From the NCBI GenBank assembly GCA_030770425.1, contig JASJFT010000007.1, forward strand, positions 252,245-316,244: 64,000 nucleotides of DNA. Direction: 5' to 3'. The number at the start of each line of letters is the position of its first letter. Positions within the stretch are counted from its first letter, which is position 1. Shown here piece by piece: positions 36,006-46,979 of the stretch. Origin of the DNA: Darksidea phi. Its lineage: Eukaryota > Ascomycota > Dothideomycetes > Pleosporales > Lentitheciaceae. The notes beneath the pieces are model-generated. The model saw only the letters and a program-made list of their open reading frames with translations, was not told the DNA's origin and searched no databases. The position numbers and the translations under genes were made by a program.

Positions 36006-37559
36006 TTACGACTCGTCCTCAGTCTCCGAATCGCCCTCTTCAGCCTCGATGTCGAGTTCGACATTGGATTCAGCGGATGACTCGGCTTCGGCGGCAAGCT
36101 CAGACTGCTCTTCAGCATTAGCAGGGTGTTGAGTTTCGTTATGAGTCTGGGCCTTGGTGACATGCTCAGTTACATCTGCAGGGCCAGACCGATCCGTCTC
36201 AGTCTCGCTATTGGAGTAGCTGCTGCGACGACTTGCAGTTGGCGATTGCTCATACTCCAGAGTAGCAAGTTGAGCATGCTCGTCGGAGACCCATGATGTA
36301 TCAGAGGGGGAGCTACCTGCATCCTGGTCGTTGTAACCGGCGAGATCTAGGAGCTCTTCGTCGCCATCGTTCAGTTGCGGTTGGTCAGCTAGCAGGGAAG
36401 CATAGGCAAAAGACTCATCCTCAGCGTTAGCATCGTACTGATCCACAGCATGCTCGCTGGGGGTGCATGCAGACTTCTTGGGCTTCGTCTTCTTGGACTT
36501 TATCTTCTTGCGAGCCTTTGCATCGTCCTCCGCGTCGCTGTCGTCGCTGTCATTGTTGTCAAACGCCTTATCACGGTTGCCAAATTTGTACATGCGGCTC
36601 TTGCCCGCAGCCTTCCCAGCCGTAGATTTGTCAGCCAGTTCCTTCTTCTTCGGAATCTCGCCCACGTCGTACTTGTGCTTGTAGGTCAAGTATTCATGTC
36701 GGATACTCTCAGTAGTACGACCGGTCGAGATGTAGTCCCACTCAAACGCAGTCGGCTTGGCGAAGTCCTGGTCCATGAAGCGCCAGTTGAAGCGCTCAGC
36801 AATTTCCAGGATGGATGCGTTGGGGTATTCGTTAAATATGGTGGCGAGATACTCACGCTCGAAGTTGGTCCAAGGAGGATCCATTGTGATACGGTCAATG
36901 GCCTGTTGGCGGCGATCATTCAGAGCCTTGATCGTCTGCTTGTTGTTCCAGTCCTTAGGAAGGCCGTTCTCGTAGATATAGTAAAATGGCGTCCGCCTAG
37001 GCGTCGGGTCTTTCCTACTCTTCGGTCGCATGTCAATGAGGCTCAGGATCAAGTTGTCCTGCTGGTCCAGGTTCGCTGGGGCGTCTTTGGGCATTTCCTC
37101 GCCCCTTCGGAAGGTCTGAACGAAGCGCTCGCCCTTCTTGAACCGGAACTTGCGGTCTTCCCACAATGGTGGAATCGTTTGCGCGTCATTTTCACGTGCG
37201 CAAGGCTGATCTGGGTGAGGTTTGGGCCCATCTGGGCCGGGCATGGGCTTCCGCCCCCAAGCGTCATCGAACTTTGGAAGCGCGGGCGCTTTCTGGTTCA
37301 TTGGTTTAAAGAGCGTCTTTATGGGCGGCTGTGGCTTCTTTTCCGCCTTTTTTCTACCAGTCTTGGTGATTGGCGGCGCGGTGGCCTGCTCTTGGTCTCC
37401 CGAAGAAGAAGGGCTGACAGGAACGAGACCGGCAACTTGGGTTACCTGAGCGGCGGCAGTGGCATTGGTCAACTCATCCGTGTGCTTCTTCTTTTTGGCC
37501 CCGGGGCTATCCTCCTCCTCAGAGAAAGAAGGCGGTCGCTTCTCTCCAACAATCGTCAT
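36006..37559 (-). CDS. uncharacterised nuclear-type protein with SANT/Myb-like segment and acidic tail
   Basis: Single exon, 517 aa, not recognised by name. The N terminus has a basic cluster AKKKKH and a second GRKKAEKK (likely NLS). Around residues 210-290 is a compact helical region, PPWTNFEREYLATIFNEYP then ILEIAERFNWRF and SIRHEYLTYKHKYD. The spacing of its aromatic residues (W, F, W) resembles a SANT/Myb-like or DNA-binding fold. Further basic motifs follow (ARKKIKSKKTKPKK). The last ~170 residues are very acidic and Ser-rich, ending in a run of Glu/Asp. This suggests a chromatin or nuclear adaptor, but function is inference only. The reading frame, codon structure and upstream spacing are those of a real gene. 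Confidence 0.8.
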   Translation of the reverse strand: MTIVGEKRPPSFSEEEDSPGAKKKKHTDELTNATAAAQVTQVAGLVPVSPSSSGDQEQATAPPITKTGRKKAEKKPQPPIKTLFKPMNQKAPALPKFDDAWGRKPMPGPDGPKPHPDQPCARENDAQTIPPLWEDRKFRFKKGERFVQTFRRGEEMPKDAPANLDQQDNLILSLIDMRPKSRKDPTPRRTPFYYIYENGLPKDWNNKQTIKALNDRRQQAIDRITMDPPWTNFEREYLATIFNEYPNASILEIAERFNWRFMDQDFAKPTAFEWDYISTGRTTESIRHEYLTYKHKYDVGEIPKKKELADKSTAGKAAGKSRMYKFGNRDKAFDNNDSDDSDAEDDAKARKKIKSKKTKPKKSACTPSEHAVDQYDANAEDESFAYASLLADQPQLNDGDEELLDLAGYNDQDAGSSPSDTSWVSDEHAQLATLEYEQSPTASRRSSYSNSETETDRSGPADVTEHVTKAQTHNETQHPANAEEQSELAAEAESSAESNVELDIEAEEGDSETEDES

Positions 37560-38700
37560 TGCCGGTGCGAGCTAGGTTAACTAGAATTGCGTTGGATGTA
37601 GTGAAGGAGCAGGCGTGTTTGTGCTGTATATAAGCGGTCGCGATCAGGTTTTGTGGGTCGAGGGAGATGCGGGTGGGCGTGTCGAGAATGCAACCCGCAT
37701 CCCGAGGAAGAAATTTATAGGAAGCGGCGGACGCGCCATGATGCCAGCTTGGTGAAAGATTGTTTGCGAACGTAGACACGAAAAAACCTTTTGCGGTTAG
37801 ACGGTGTCAGTTAGACGTCGGTTTTGTGCTTTCACCATGGGCGGCTTCCCCAGTGTGTATGTGTGACAAAGAGGGTAAGACGGAAGGCCTGGAGGAACAT
37901 GACAACACTGTAGCGCAACAATGCAACAAAGAATAGCAGAGACGCCGACAAAGAAGGCTCCACTATAGGACGCTGGTAACGTGACATGCAACGCTACAAA
38001 AATGTCAGTATCGTTGACCTGGAGGCAATACCGATACTCTCGTGCTGTCGGTCGTTAGAGGTCCAGAATATATATCTCATGTTTCGGTGTCTTTCCCCTA
38101 CACCTGATCCCAGGAACGGCGCGCGTTGGATTTCATTGGCTATACGTAAGATTTTCTTGATGGCCATGTGCCTCTGCAGTGAAGGTCCAGTTCAGTTTGC
38201 TAGATGAGGCTTTCCCCGGTGTTGTGGTGAGGTCTGCGGAATCCGGGCCGCTGCACAACCAATCCATCCTGATTCGTTCCTTGGTGTAGTCGCCACTCTC
38301 CGCTTTCATCAAGCGCGTCTTCGATATTCGGACACCACGTGAAGAGTAGATGTGGTGGCCTGGGTGACCAAGGTCACTTCAAATATCGAAAAGACGCTAG
38401 CGGGGCTTAGCTCTACCCACCGCGTCCTCTCTTCACCTACTATCTTTAGCTCGATCAGGCTTTTTCTCGAAGTCTTCTGCTAGGCGCTTAATTGTACCCG
38501 TAGCTTTGCCTCACGCATACTCGGAGCTGATCTTGAGCTGGAGACCATTTGGCTCAAATAGATAGCATACCCGATGTGCTAACAGCACGAAACAAAACTA
38601 GGCAACATTGTCTACCAATAGAGAATGTGCTTTGTAGGTAGATGCAGTTGATGGCCATTATAGTAGAGCCTCTTAAGGTTGGGATGCTCGGCTATCCAGC
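37560..38700. other. intergenic region upstream of the oxidase relic
   Basis: Promoter of the acidic protein gene, then about 800 bp with no intact gene. It contains the T-shaped palindrome listed separately (38315-38397). Confidence 0.45.
38315..38397. repeat. nested (T-shaped) inverted repeat
   Basis: Outer arms 38315-38328 and 38382-38397 pair over 14 bp with a 2-nt bulge (GCGTCTTCGATATT against AATATCGAAAAGACGC). Inside are two further palindromes: CACCAC (38333-38338) with GTGGTG (38352-38357), and GTGACCAAGGTCAC (38364-38377), a perfect palindrome. The arrangement would fold into a stem with two side arms. Confidence 0.75.
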
Positions 38701-39381
38701 GGTGACCGATGTTCTGTCTTTGTTCAACTCGACAAACCCGCCGCCAACTACGACATCCGGGTTGCTTCCCCTGCATTAGCACAGCTTGTCGACACTACTG
38801 CCCTCCTTACTTATGACGACACATAGTGAGGATTCTGACGCAGTGATCTCGACTCTATATATGAACTCAGCTGACGCGAACGTGTCGGCTGGCGTAACGT
38901 TCTCCGACCAAGCCCAAATGATCTCCTTCTCAGCTTAGTTCCCGCGGCCCGCTCCAGAACCCGATCAAAATTTCATCATGACTCTTAACACGGTCGGCAG
39001 CTCTTACATCCATGCGCTCAGCGGTAGCATCTACAATCAGGCTATTGATAATAGCAGTATACCCTTACTGTACCAAGAACCAAGCGCTAGCAAGCCCAGC
39101 GGCGGCATCACCATCACGACGAACAACAACACATGGGTAGATCTCATCTTCAAGGCCGTCACTGTGCCCCAGCGATCACACCCAGTTCACAAGCACAGTA
39201 ATAGAGGCTTCATCATCGGTCAAGGCGAGGGAGAATTCAATTGGACTTCTGTCGCCGAAGCAGCTGCTGAGATCGCGGAAAACTTCAATTACGGTTCGCC
39301 ACCACTACACGATGGGCTTTTTACTCCCCTACTTTCACTAAACCGAAATAGCTTGCTATGAGGTATCATGTGGTAAACATA
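38701..39381 (+). pseudogene. multicopper oxidase (laccase-like) relic
   Basis: The C-terminal half of a fungal laccase-like multicopper oxidase is recognisable. GDRCSVFVQLDKP begins at 38701 (cupredoxin domain 2). FIMTLN and SYIHALSG follow, then the copper-binding HPVHKHS with GFIIGQGEGEFNWTSV after it, and a last piece RYHVVN. The expected final copper motif of the HCHxxxH type is not present. Breaks: TAG-TGA at 38824-38829; a TAG at 38936-38938 where the family has Gln (SAxFPRPAPEP); a frameshift near 39325-39345; and a TAG at 39349-39351 where Trp is expected. At least two stops fit CpA-to-TpA change, the repeat-induced point mutation preference. The N-terminal domain is absent upstream. 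It is not functional as read. Confidence 0.8.
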
Positions 39382-40541
39382 GCGATAGCGATCCTAGATA
39401 GCGTTGATGAGCTCGTCGGAACCGGAGCGTAAACCGATGACCACCTTGTAATTATAATATCAATATGTCTCTTAGTAATCATATGCGAACCCTTCATCGT
39501 ACTGTCTTCATTGAATGTCGATTCATTATTCTCCATCCAGCCATCAATGGGGTAGCGCCAGCGTCGTGTTGACCTCGCAACTCACCTCCCATTTTGGAAG
39601 TGGCGACCATCCCATTTCCCCGCCAGAATATCGTCCACGGCCTCAATGCAGCTATTCAGATGCACAGCCCTTTCTGATGTGATCTCGCCCTCTTGGATTC
39701 TCCGTGCAAGGCCTTGCATTCGGCTGTGGATTTCGAATTTCGTTCTGGCGTGGCAAAAGGGGGCTTTTCCTTTATTCAGCTTGCGCGGCGTACTATCTTG
39801 GAGTCAGCAATCGCCTTCTAGTAGGCTTGGTGTAGTAGTGTACGTCGAGGAGAACCAGCTTCTTATCCGATTGGTTAGGGTAGTGCGCATCTTTTGCGAG
39901 AGCTAGGGAGTTCGAAGGCGAGGTAAGGTGGGGACGAGGAGGCAGAGAGCGGTAAGGGACTCACTTTTGCTTTTTTCTTCTGTGGCATCTTGTTCACTTA
40001 TCATGTACAGTGGGAGAGATGACTGTTGAGTTGAATGCATCCTACGCTCAGCAGCTTTCAAGACACGTCATTGCTTCCACATCGGCATTCAGCACGTCTT
40101 GCTGGCTAGCATAAAACGACATTTGGAAGAGTACATCCTGAGCTCGCATGTGCTGCATCAACATCGTGACTTTCCCGGTGGTGTTGAGGACCTAGCCGAT
40201 CATCGGAAGCTGACGCCCCAATCCATCCTAGCGACCTCGGCTACCGGTTCCGACATCACCCGACCGCCACATCGGCAACACCGTCATGCTTTCAACATAT
40301 ATTCACGATGGCCCCGCCCAACCCACTAAACTGTCAAACCGCAGGCTAGGTTCCCGCCACCATCTTAGCGCCCAGGAAATATATAGCTAGCCATTAGGCC
40401 TCGCTTTTACAATGCCTACACCACCATTCTCTCAACACCGCCGAGACTGGCTTGAGGAGGTTTCTGGATTATTTTCGAGAAGATCTGGCACGAAAAATAG
40501 GAGTTTGAACGCCAAATTTTCGTTACCCAAGGAGTTGAGCG
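39382..40541. other. intergenic region with an unresolved small minus-strand coding candidate
   Basis: No plus-strand gene. On the minus strand, 39791-39582 is open, with good coding character (e.g. FEIHSRMQGLARRI, then CIEAVDDILAGKWDGRHF) to a TGA at 39584-39582. Farther up, a short ATG exon MPQKKKAK (39988-39965) is followed by a GTGAGT donor. I could not find a phase-compatible acceptor joining them, so no CDS is called. Confidence 0.3.
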
Positions 40542-41731
40542 ATGATGGCGTCTCGACAAGGAGTTCCACGACTAGTAAAGCGGTGGTTGACGGGACAGGA
40601 CGGGCTTGATAAATTGAGGTTAGACGAGGCGGAATGTCCGGAGCCGGGAGAGGACGAAGTTCTAGTCGAGGTGCGGGCAGTTAGTTTGAACTACAGGGAT
40701 ACGGAGGGTATGTGTAAATCCTTCTTGAATTGCTGTATAGGCGCCCTCAGGATGCGGAATCGCTGACTAGTTGCGCAGTCGCTATGGGCCTCTACAACCA
40801 CCACAAGTCTGTTGAACACCCACCAGAACTCGTACCGTGCAGTGATATGTGCGGCGTAGTGGTCGCGGTCGGCACATACTCCAAAAATGCATCCGATCCG
40901 TACAAAAATCCAGCATTCCAGCTCAAACCAGGTGACCGCGTTATCAGCACTTTCGCTCCCACCCACTTGTCCGGCCAAGTCCAGGAGAAGGATGTTGCGA
41001 ATGCTCTTGGTGGTCCCGCACCTGGAGTCCTCACCCAATACCGTGTCTTCCCCACCTACGCTGTTGTCAAGGCCCCAGACTATTTGAGCGATGAAGAAGC
41101 CAGCTGCCTCCCCGTCGCTGCAACGACGGCCTGGATGAGCCTGAATTCTACAAGACCAAGAGGGGAGATCATTGGGCCTGGCGAAACAATTCTCTGCCAG
41201 GGCACTGGCGGCGTCGCTATCGCTGGTCTCCAGATCGCCTCAGCAGCAGGCGCTAACGTAATCATCACCAGCTCCTCTGACACAAAGCTGCAGCGCGCTC
41301 GGAAACTTGGCGCCCAAACCCTCATCAACTACCGCTCAACCCCCGATTGGGAAGCCGCCGTCTTGGAGTCAACCTCCAACGTCGGTGCCGACATCATCTT
41401 CGAACTCGGTGGTGCTAAAACACTACGGAAGTCATTCGATTGCATCAAATTCGGCGGCACGATTGCGTGCATTGGGTATCTATCGGGCAAAGAGGATGAA
41501 GGCCAGGATCGCACGAATACAAACCTGCTCTGTCTGCGGAGGAATGTAACACTTAAGGGAATATTGAATGGGCCGAGGGATCGTTTGCAAGAGGCGTTGC
41601 GTTTTTACGAGCAAAAAGGGATCAGGCCAGTAGTGGATCGTGTGTTTAAGTTCGAGGAAGGGAAGGAAGCGTTGAAGTATCTGTTTAGCGGAGCGCATTT
41701 TGGAAAGGTGGTCGTCAAAGTCAAGGAGTAG
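40542..41731 (+). CDS. medium-chain dehydrogenase/reductase, zinc-type ADH / quinone-oxidoreductase-like
   Basis: Two exons, 40542-40707 and 40779-41731 (71-nt GT-AG intron, phase 1), giving 372 aa. GroES-like N-terminal domain: PGEDEVLVEVRAVSLNYRD, then CSDMCGVVVAVG and LKPGDRVIS. NAD(P)-binding Rossmann domain: ILCQGTGGVAIAGLQIA, VIITSSSDTKLQRARKLGA, DIIFELGGAKTLRKS. The C-terminal GAHFGKVVVKV is typical. The fully conserved catalytic-zinc ligand pattern of classical ADHs is not obvious, so it is probably a zinc-independent NADPH oxidoreductase of the MDR superfamily. Cytosolic, substrate unknown. The start is the first of two adjacent Met codons. Confidence 0.88.
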
Positions 41732-43132
41732 AACGGCAGTACTGTCGCCTTGCCTAACTCTTACTAGAGGCATGATCATCGAAACATTGAGTTTGTTTGT
41801 CGCAGAGTCTATTTCTTGACTAAATAAAAGCCCAAGAATGGCAAACCTGGCTGCATGTAGAACTAATACGACATGCGCAGAGTCGTTACCGGTGATCGCG
41901 GAAGCAGCTTCTGAGTCTTGGTCTAGGTCGCTAGACCATGATCGAACCGAAATCGGATTTAGCAACACACACGGGCGAGCGCAGACCCTCGGGGAGCTGC
42001 TGAAGGCCTGTCTAGCAATAGCTTTCTTCCTCAAAGGTCTTTCTCTACTTTCGGATGGGGTGGAAATTGGAGTGCATGTGCTCGTGTGGTGGGGCGAGTA
42101 ACGTCGGATCAAGCTCCGCCAGGGACCTAATTATAATCCCGCCACCAAAGCTTCATTCTAGCCCATGCGACTGCCATAGTGCACGCTTCCCTACCGCCAC
42201 AAAACTTTCGCTTTTCTTCCATTTTCTACACAAGGCGACGGATGCATCACTCGCCATCCTATCCCATTTCGGCATGGGGTCGTGCAGGACGGGAGAAGTC
42301 ACGAAGTAGGGGTGGTGTTCATCACACTCTACTTCAAGCATCGTACCTTGCATGAATGCGCCCTCGGAACTAACGTGCGGCAAATACAACAAGCTGTTTC
42401 CCTTTTCGTTTCTTTGTCCAAGCGCTCGGCGGGCCCGCCTGTATGTGTGCACCGAATGCACTCCACACCAGACATCTACCCATGATCAATCTCCAGACCC
42501 TGGGCTTCGGGACGTGTCTCTCATCAACCCGGGTTCGGTGGAAGCTTACTGCCACCGCTTTACTCGCCTTCTGCCTCCGGATGTGCTCCGATCAAACACT
42601 CTGCCGCTGCGGAGTATGGGGATTCTTATGATGCTCCTCACGCTAGTCTGAGAGAGGCAGGACCTAAGACAACCCTGGAAGCTGTGGGGACCGCGCCCTC
42701 TCAGAATCTTGTATACCTTCTACATCTTCGATTCTGCCACTCCTGCAACTTAACGGCATTGCGGAACATCTACATTTGGGATAGGAATGAGCAATGTGGC
42801 GCCCATGTCAGTAGCCTCTCGCGCCTCTCCACTCTTCTCACTAAGAACGACCCCTGCACCCAGTCTCCGCTTACCTTCTTGTCTCGTATAATGACCCAAA
42901 CTCCCGGATGCAGCTATCAGGCGGAATAATCGACGGGCCTGGCATTTGCCATCGGTATCTTTCTCTTTGGAATTAGCTGCACGGAACGACTACCCCGGAT
43001 CATATCGCGTCTGCCGAAGACCTCGAGATATGTATTTCAATGGCTACGGCGTTCAACTCTCCTTTATTGTGCGCCGGTCTCTAGTTCCTTCGTTCATTCA
43101 CTTGCTCTTTTCAATTCTCTAGATAGCCCACT
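41732..43132. other. intergenic region
   Basis: 3' flank of the oxidoreductase and 1.4 kb upstream of the protease. Several 60-100 codon frames exist but none has recognisable content. Confidence 0.4.
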
Positions 43133-46100
43133 ATGGTGCATTGGACTAGTTTCCTTCCTTTCCTTGGAGGTATCTTCTCCACTGCTGCTGCGGCCGCAGA
43201 AATTACGGCTCAGACAGTTCCGGGTGCCTACGTAGTAGAGCTTGCTGATAACCACGTAAGTGTTTTACCGCACGGCCAAAAAAAAAAAAAAAAAAAAAAA
43301 AACCCAAAAAAAAAGGGCCCGGGTGGTTGGAGGCGGCGGGGTGATATCCCCCCCGCGGAGCCGGTGGTGTTGGGTTAAACCCCCGGATGATAATGGAATA
43401 ATCCGTGTTNNNNNNNNNNTGTTTTTTTTACCCAAGGTGGCGGGGCCGCCAAAAATTCCGGGCAACAACTGCCGGGGGGCCAACTATTAACTCTTTGGGT
43501 TAAAACCCCTAATTTTTTTACCCCCCCCCCAAAAAAAAAAAAAAAAAAAAAAAAAACCCTCACAATTCTGACCTGCTGGTAGGACTCGGCGTCGTTCTAT
43601 GACACCCTCGGAAGCACTGATGTTGCTGTCAAGCACCGGATGAATCTCGACTACTCGCTGTTCAAGGGCACGTCTTTTCAGCTGAAGAACGTCTCGGATG
43701 TTGATACTGCGGCGAAGAGGATCGCCAACATGGCTATGGTCAAGCAAATGTGGCCTGTTCGTGTGTTCGCAGTTCCCAAAGTTCAAGTCCACTGGAAAGG
43801 CAGCGATAAGAACGCAGCTGAATCAATGCTACAAAAACGGCAATCGGCCAATAGTAGCGACACTTTCTCTCCGCATGTCATGACCCAAGTTGACAAGCTC
43901 CGGGCCGACGGAGTGACCGGAAAAGGAATTCGAATTGCGGTGATCGACACAGGCGTGGACTATAACCACCCTGCGCTAGGGGGTTGCTTCGGCCCTGGCT
44001 GTCTAGTATCTTACGGCACCGATCTTGTCGGCGACAACTACAATGGGTTCAACACACCTGTGCCGGACCCTGATCCACACGATAGTTGCCAAGGCCACGG
44101 AACGCATGTTTCAGGTATAATTGCTGCGCAGTCAAACGCCTTCGGCTTCACGGGTGCAGCCCCGGGCGTCACGCTGGGAGCATATAGGGTGTTTGGATGT
44201 GGTGGTGAGGCGGGGAACGATGTTCTGATTGCCGCATACAATCAAGCGTATGAGGACGGCAGTGACATTATCACTTCTTCCATTGGAGGGGCTTCTGGCT
44301 GGTCAGAAGATCCTTGGGCTGTGGCTGTTCAGCGCATTGTCGAAGCGGGCGTTCCTTGCACCCTTTCGGCTGGCAACGACGGCGCCGAGGGGATCTTCTA
44401 CGCTAGCACTGCAGCTAACGGGAAGAAAGTTACGGCAATTGCGTCTGTCGATAACTCCGAGGCACCACTGATTCTTACAAACGCTACGTATGCCGCCGGT
44501 AACTCATCTACGAGCTCGTTTGGATGGACAGGAGGTTCCCCGAACACCTGGGGCAATGTCAGCCTCCCGTTGTGGACCCCTAACTACAACACCATTGATC
44601 CCGCGAATGGTTGCGATCCGTATCCTGCCGACACACCTGACCTTTCCGGTTACATTGTCTTAATCCGCAGGGGGACCTGCCCATTTGCCCAAAAGGCCAC
44701 CAATGCAGCTGCTCATGGAGCAAAGTTTATCTTATTCTACAACAATGTTGCTGGGTGAGTATCATGTGCACATTAGTCTGAGAAGTCAACTTATTTCCAA
44801 ACAGAATCATCTCCGTTAGTTCAGTTGTGCAGGGTATTGAGGGTGTGGGGATGGTTACCGCTAAACAGGGCGCTAAATGGATCAGCCTGCTTGCGAATGG
44901 CACCAGCATCATTGTCAACGTTGTAGATCCGGCTTCAGCTCCAAAGTTTCTGTCCGGTGAAACCAACACTGAAACGGGCGGTTTCCCCAGCATATACACC
45001 AGCTGGGGCCCAACTTGGGAGGTGGATGTCAAGCCCCAGCTTGCAGCACCTGGCGGCTTGATCCTGTCGACTTATCCACTCGCGCTGGGAGGCTACGCTG
45101 TGTTATCTGGAACCTCGATGGCATGCCCCTTGACTGCCGCAGTCTATGCCTTGATCATCAATGTGCGCGGTAAAACGGACCCAGCCACGATTGAAAGCTT
45201 CCTCTCGGCCACTTCGAACCCTAACCTCTTCCACGATGGTACACAAGCTTACCCTTACCTCGCTCCCGTCGCTCAGCAGGGCAGCGGACTTATCCAAGCC
45301 TACGACGCTGCTCACACCACTACTCTTCTCAGTGTGTCCAGCCTCTCCTTCAACGATACGGAGCATTTCATTGAAACCGCGAACTTCACCATTAACAACC
45401 TCGGTTCGGGAGGTCACGTACTCCCTCAGCAACGTTGTCGCCGCCACAGCATACACCCTGAATGCGTCCTCCATCTTTACCTCTGCCTTCCCCAACGAAC
45501 TTGTGACCACCGGCGCCTCCCTCCTCTTCAGCGAAGACAAAGTTACCGTCCCAGCTGGCGGCTCAGCCGTTGTCATCGTCTCCCCCACAGCCCCAACAGG
45601 CCTTGACACTTCCCGTCTCCCCGTTTACAGTGGGTACATTGCTCTAAACGCCACCAACGGTGAGTCCCTAAGCTTGCCTTACCTTGGTGTCGTAGGGAGT
45701 CTGCATGAGGCGACCGTCCTTGATAAGAATTCTACATACCTGAGCAAATCCACGGACGTCGACCTGAACCCGCTACCCGAAAACCAGACTTTTGTTCTCC
45801 CCGCCACAAACGGAACGGCGCCTAACGGTACCGCCTACCCGGCCTTCGTTGTTTCCTTGGTACTCGGCAGCTCCCTCATCCGCGCCGACGTTGTCCCGCA
45901 GAACCCTCAAGCGAATGCGACGACGATGCTGGGTGCACACACGCTTGGAAATATTTTTGGGTACCCGAGTAGGTACAACAGACGGGGAGGGTCGCAGAGC
46001 AGATGGGACGGGACACTGGAGGATGGCTCGTTTGCGCCGGCGGGGACATACACATTGCTCATTAGGGCGCTAAAGATTTTTGGGGACGAGAGTTTAAAGG

Positions 46101-46150
46101 AAGACTATGAGACAAAGGAAACTGTTTCGTTTTCTATCAGTTATCGGTGA
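43133..46150 (+). CDS. secreted subtilisin-like serine protease (S8) with PA insert, frame broken once
   Basis: Exons 43133-43255, 43583-44754 and 44805-46150. Residues 1-22 form a signal peptide (FLPFLGGIFSTAAAAA). The propeptide is followed by the S8 catalytic triad: Asp in IAVIDTGVDYNHPALGG, His in CQGHGTHVSGIIAA and Ser in SGTSMACPLTAA. Between His and Ser lies a protease-associated domain (VLIRRGTCPFAQKATNAAAHG). A C-terminal Fn3-like beta domain follows. Intron 1 has a GTAAGT donor and TAG acceptor in phase 0, but its body is a low-quality patch containing 10 Ns. In exon 3 the frame is lost at about 45,395-45,420: NNLGS reads in one frame and REVTYSLSNV in the next. No intron can explain this, and a one-base change restores it. 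This is likely an error in a poor-quality stretch, though a real inactivating indel is not excluded. Confidence 0.82.
43278..43556. other. low-quality assembly patch with gap inside protease intron 1
   Basis: Homopolymer A runs of 25 and 26 (43278-43302, 43531-43556), other stretched homopolymers (C10 at 43521-43530, runs of G and T) and ten Ns at 43410-43419. The texture is unlike anything else in the window and looks like poor read consensus rather than biology. Confidence 0.85.
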
Positions 46151-46643
46151 GGAAGTGTAAGATTTGGAATGTACATATGAAGTTTTGATTTGTGTTTTAG
46201 TGTACTGGTGCATACCGTGTTTCTTTGCAATCGGCATGTCGGGGTGCCGCCTTCATCAATACGTACGGATGGGCGGCACGTGGTACATGAAAAATGCTCT
46301 AATGCAGGCAGTGTTTGCGCTCATGCAGCGAAATACGATAGAAATGACACATATAAGAAGATGCGTGACGTCTAGAAGTTGGCATCCGTCAGCCACGAAT
46401 GATGATTATACGTAACAAAACATGTTAAACTTCGAAAAATAGTCAATGCACACGCGTGTATTGGGCTAATGCCAACTTATTACCCCGCGCTGCGAGGCGT
46501 ATGAGGTGAGAATGGGCGTTAATTAGTGCTGCCACGGGAACCGGGAATTGAATCGTGAAGTGAGTACGGCGCCCTTTCATCCCGTCAGATGTTCTCCAAC
46601 ACTCCTTCTTCCTCTCCATACCACTCTCACTCCCACACCAACC
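46151..46643. other. intergenic region
   Basis: 3' flank of the protease. No gene seen. Confidence 0.4.
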
Positions 46644-46979
46644 ATGAACGCAGAAAGTGGATCGTTAACGCGTAGGCAGAAGAGCAAAGCGGAGGCCGCG
46701 AAGAAAAGGGAGAAAAGATGCCGAGAGCGCCACAACCGGAAAGAAGGCGCGAGAACGGAACAAGATCGCGTCTTCGCTAGGCAAGAGAAGAATGAGGACG
46801 ACAGTCCGCGGGGCGTATGATGATATTGATGAAGAGTTTGGGGATATGTTTGGATCTGATAGCGATGATGGCTTTGATAGGTTTAGGGTTCGACGATTTT
46901 GCTGCGAGAGGATACTACGATGGGAATGGAAATGTCGACATCGACTTCCTCAGGGCACATGGATATTGAGCTCTACCTT
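46644..46979 (+). pseudogene. small charged protein gene, reading frame shifted twice
   Basis: Starts MNAESGSLTRRQKSKAEAAK, with a very basic Lys/Arg/Glu helix for ~50 residues. Coding character then moves to the second frame (AYDDIDEEFGDMFGSDSDDG, ~46805-46885) and again to the third (GFDDFAARGYYDGNGNVDID), reaching a stop at 46977-46979 after LRAHGY. The three pieces abut without room for introns, so two one-base indels are implied. It lies close to the poor-quality protease locus, so sequencing error is as likely as decay. No family recognised. Confidence 0.45.

Noticed and set aside
36450..37580. 376-codon plus frame opposite the acidic nuclear protein
   Set aside because: Hydrophobic Leu/Val/Arg-rich antisense of an acidic, lysine-rich gene. 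The minus frame has the coherent domain layout.
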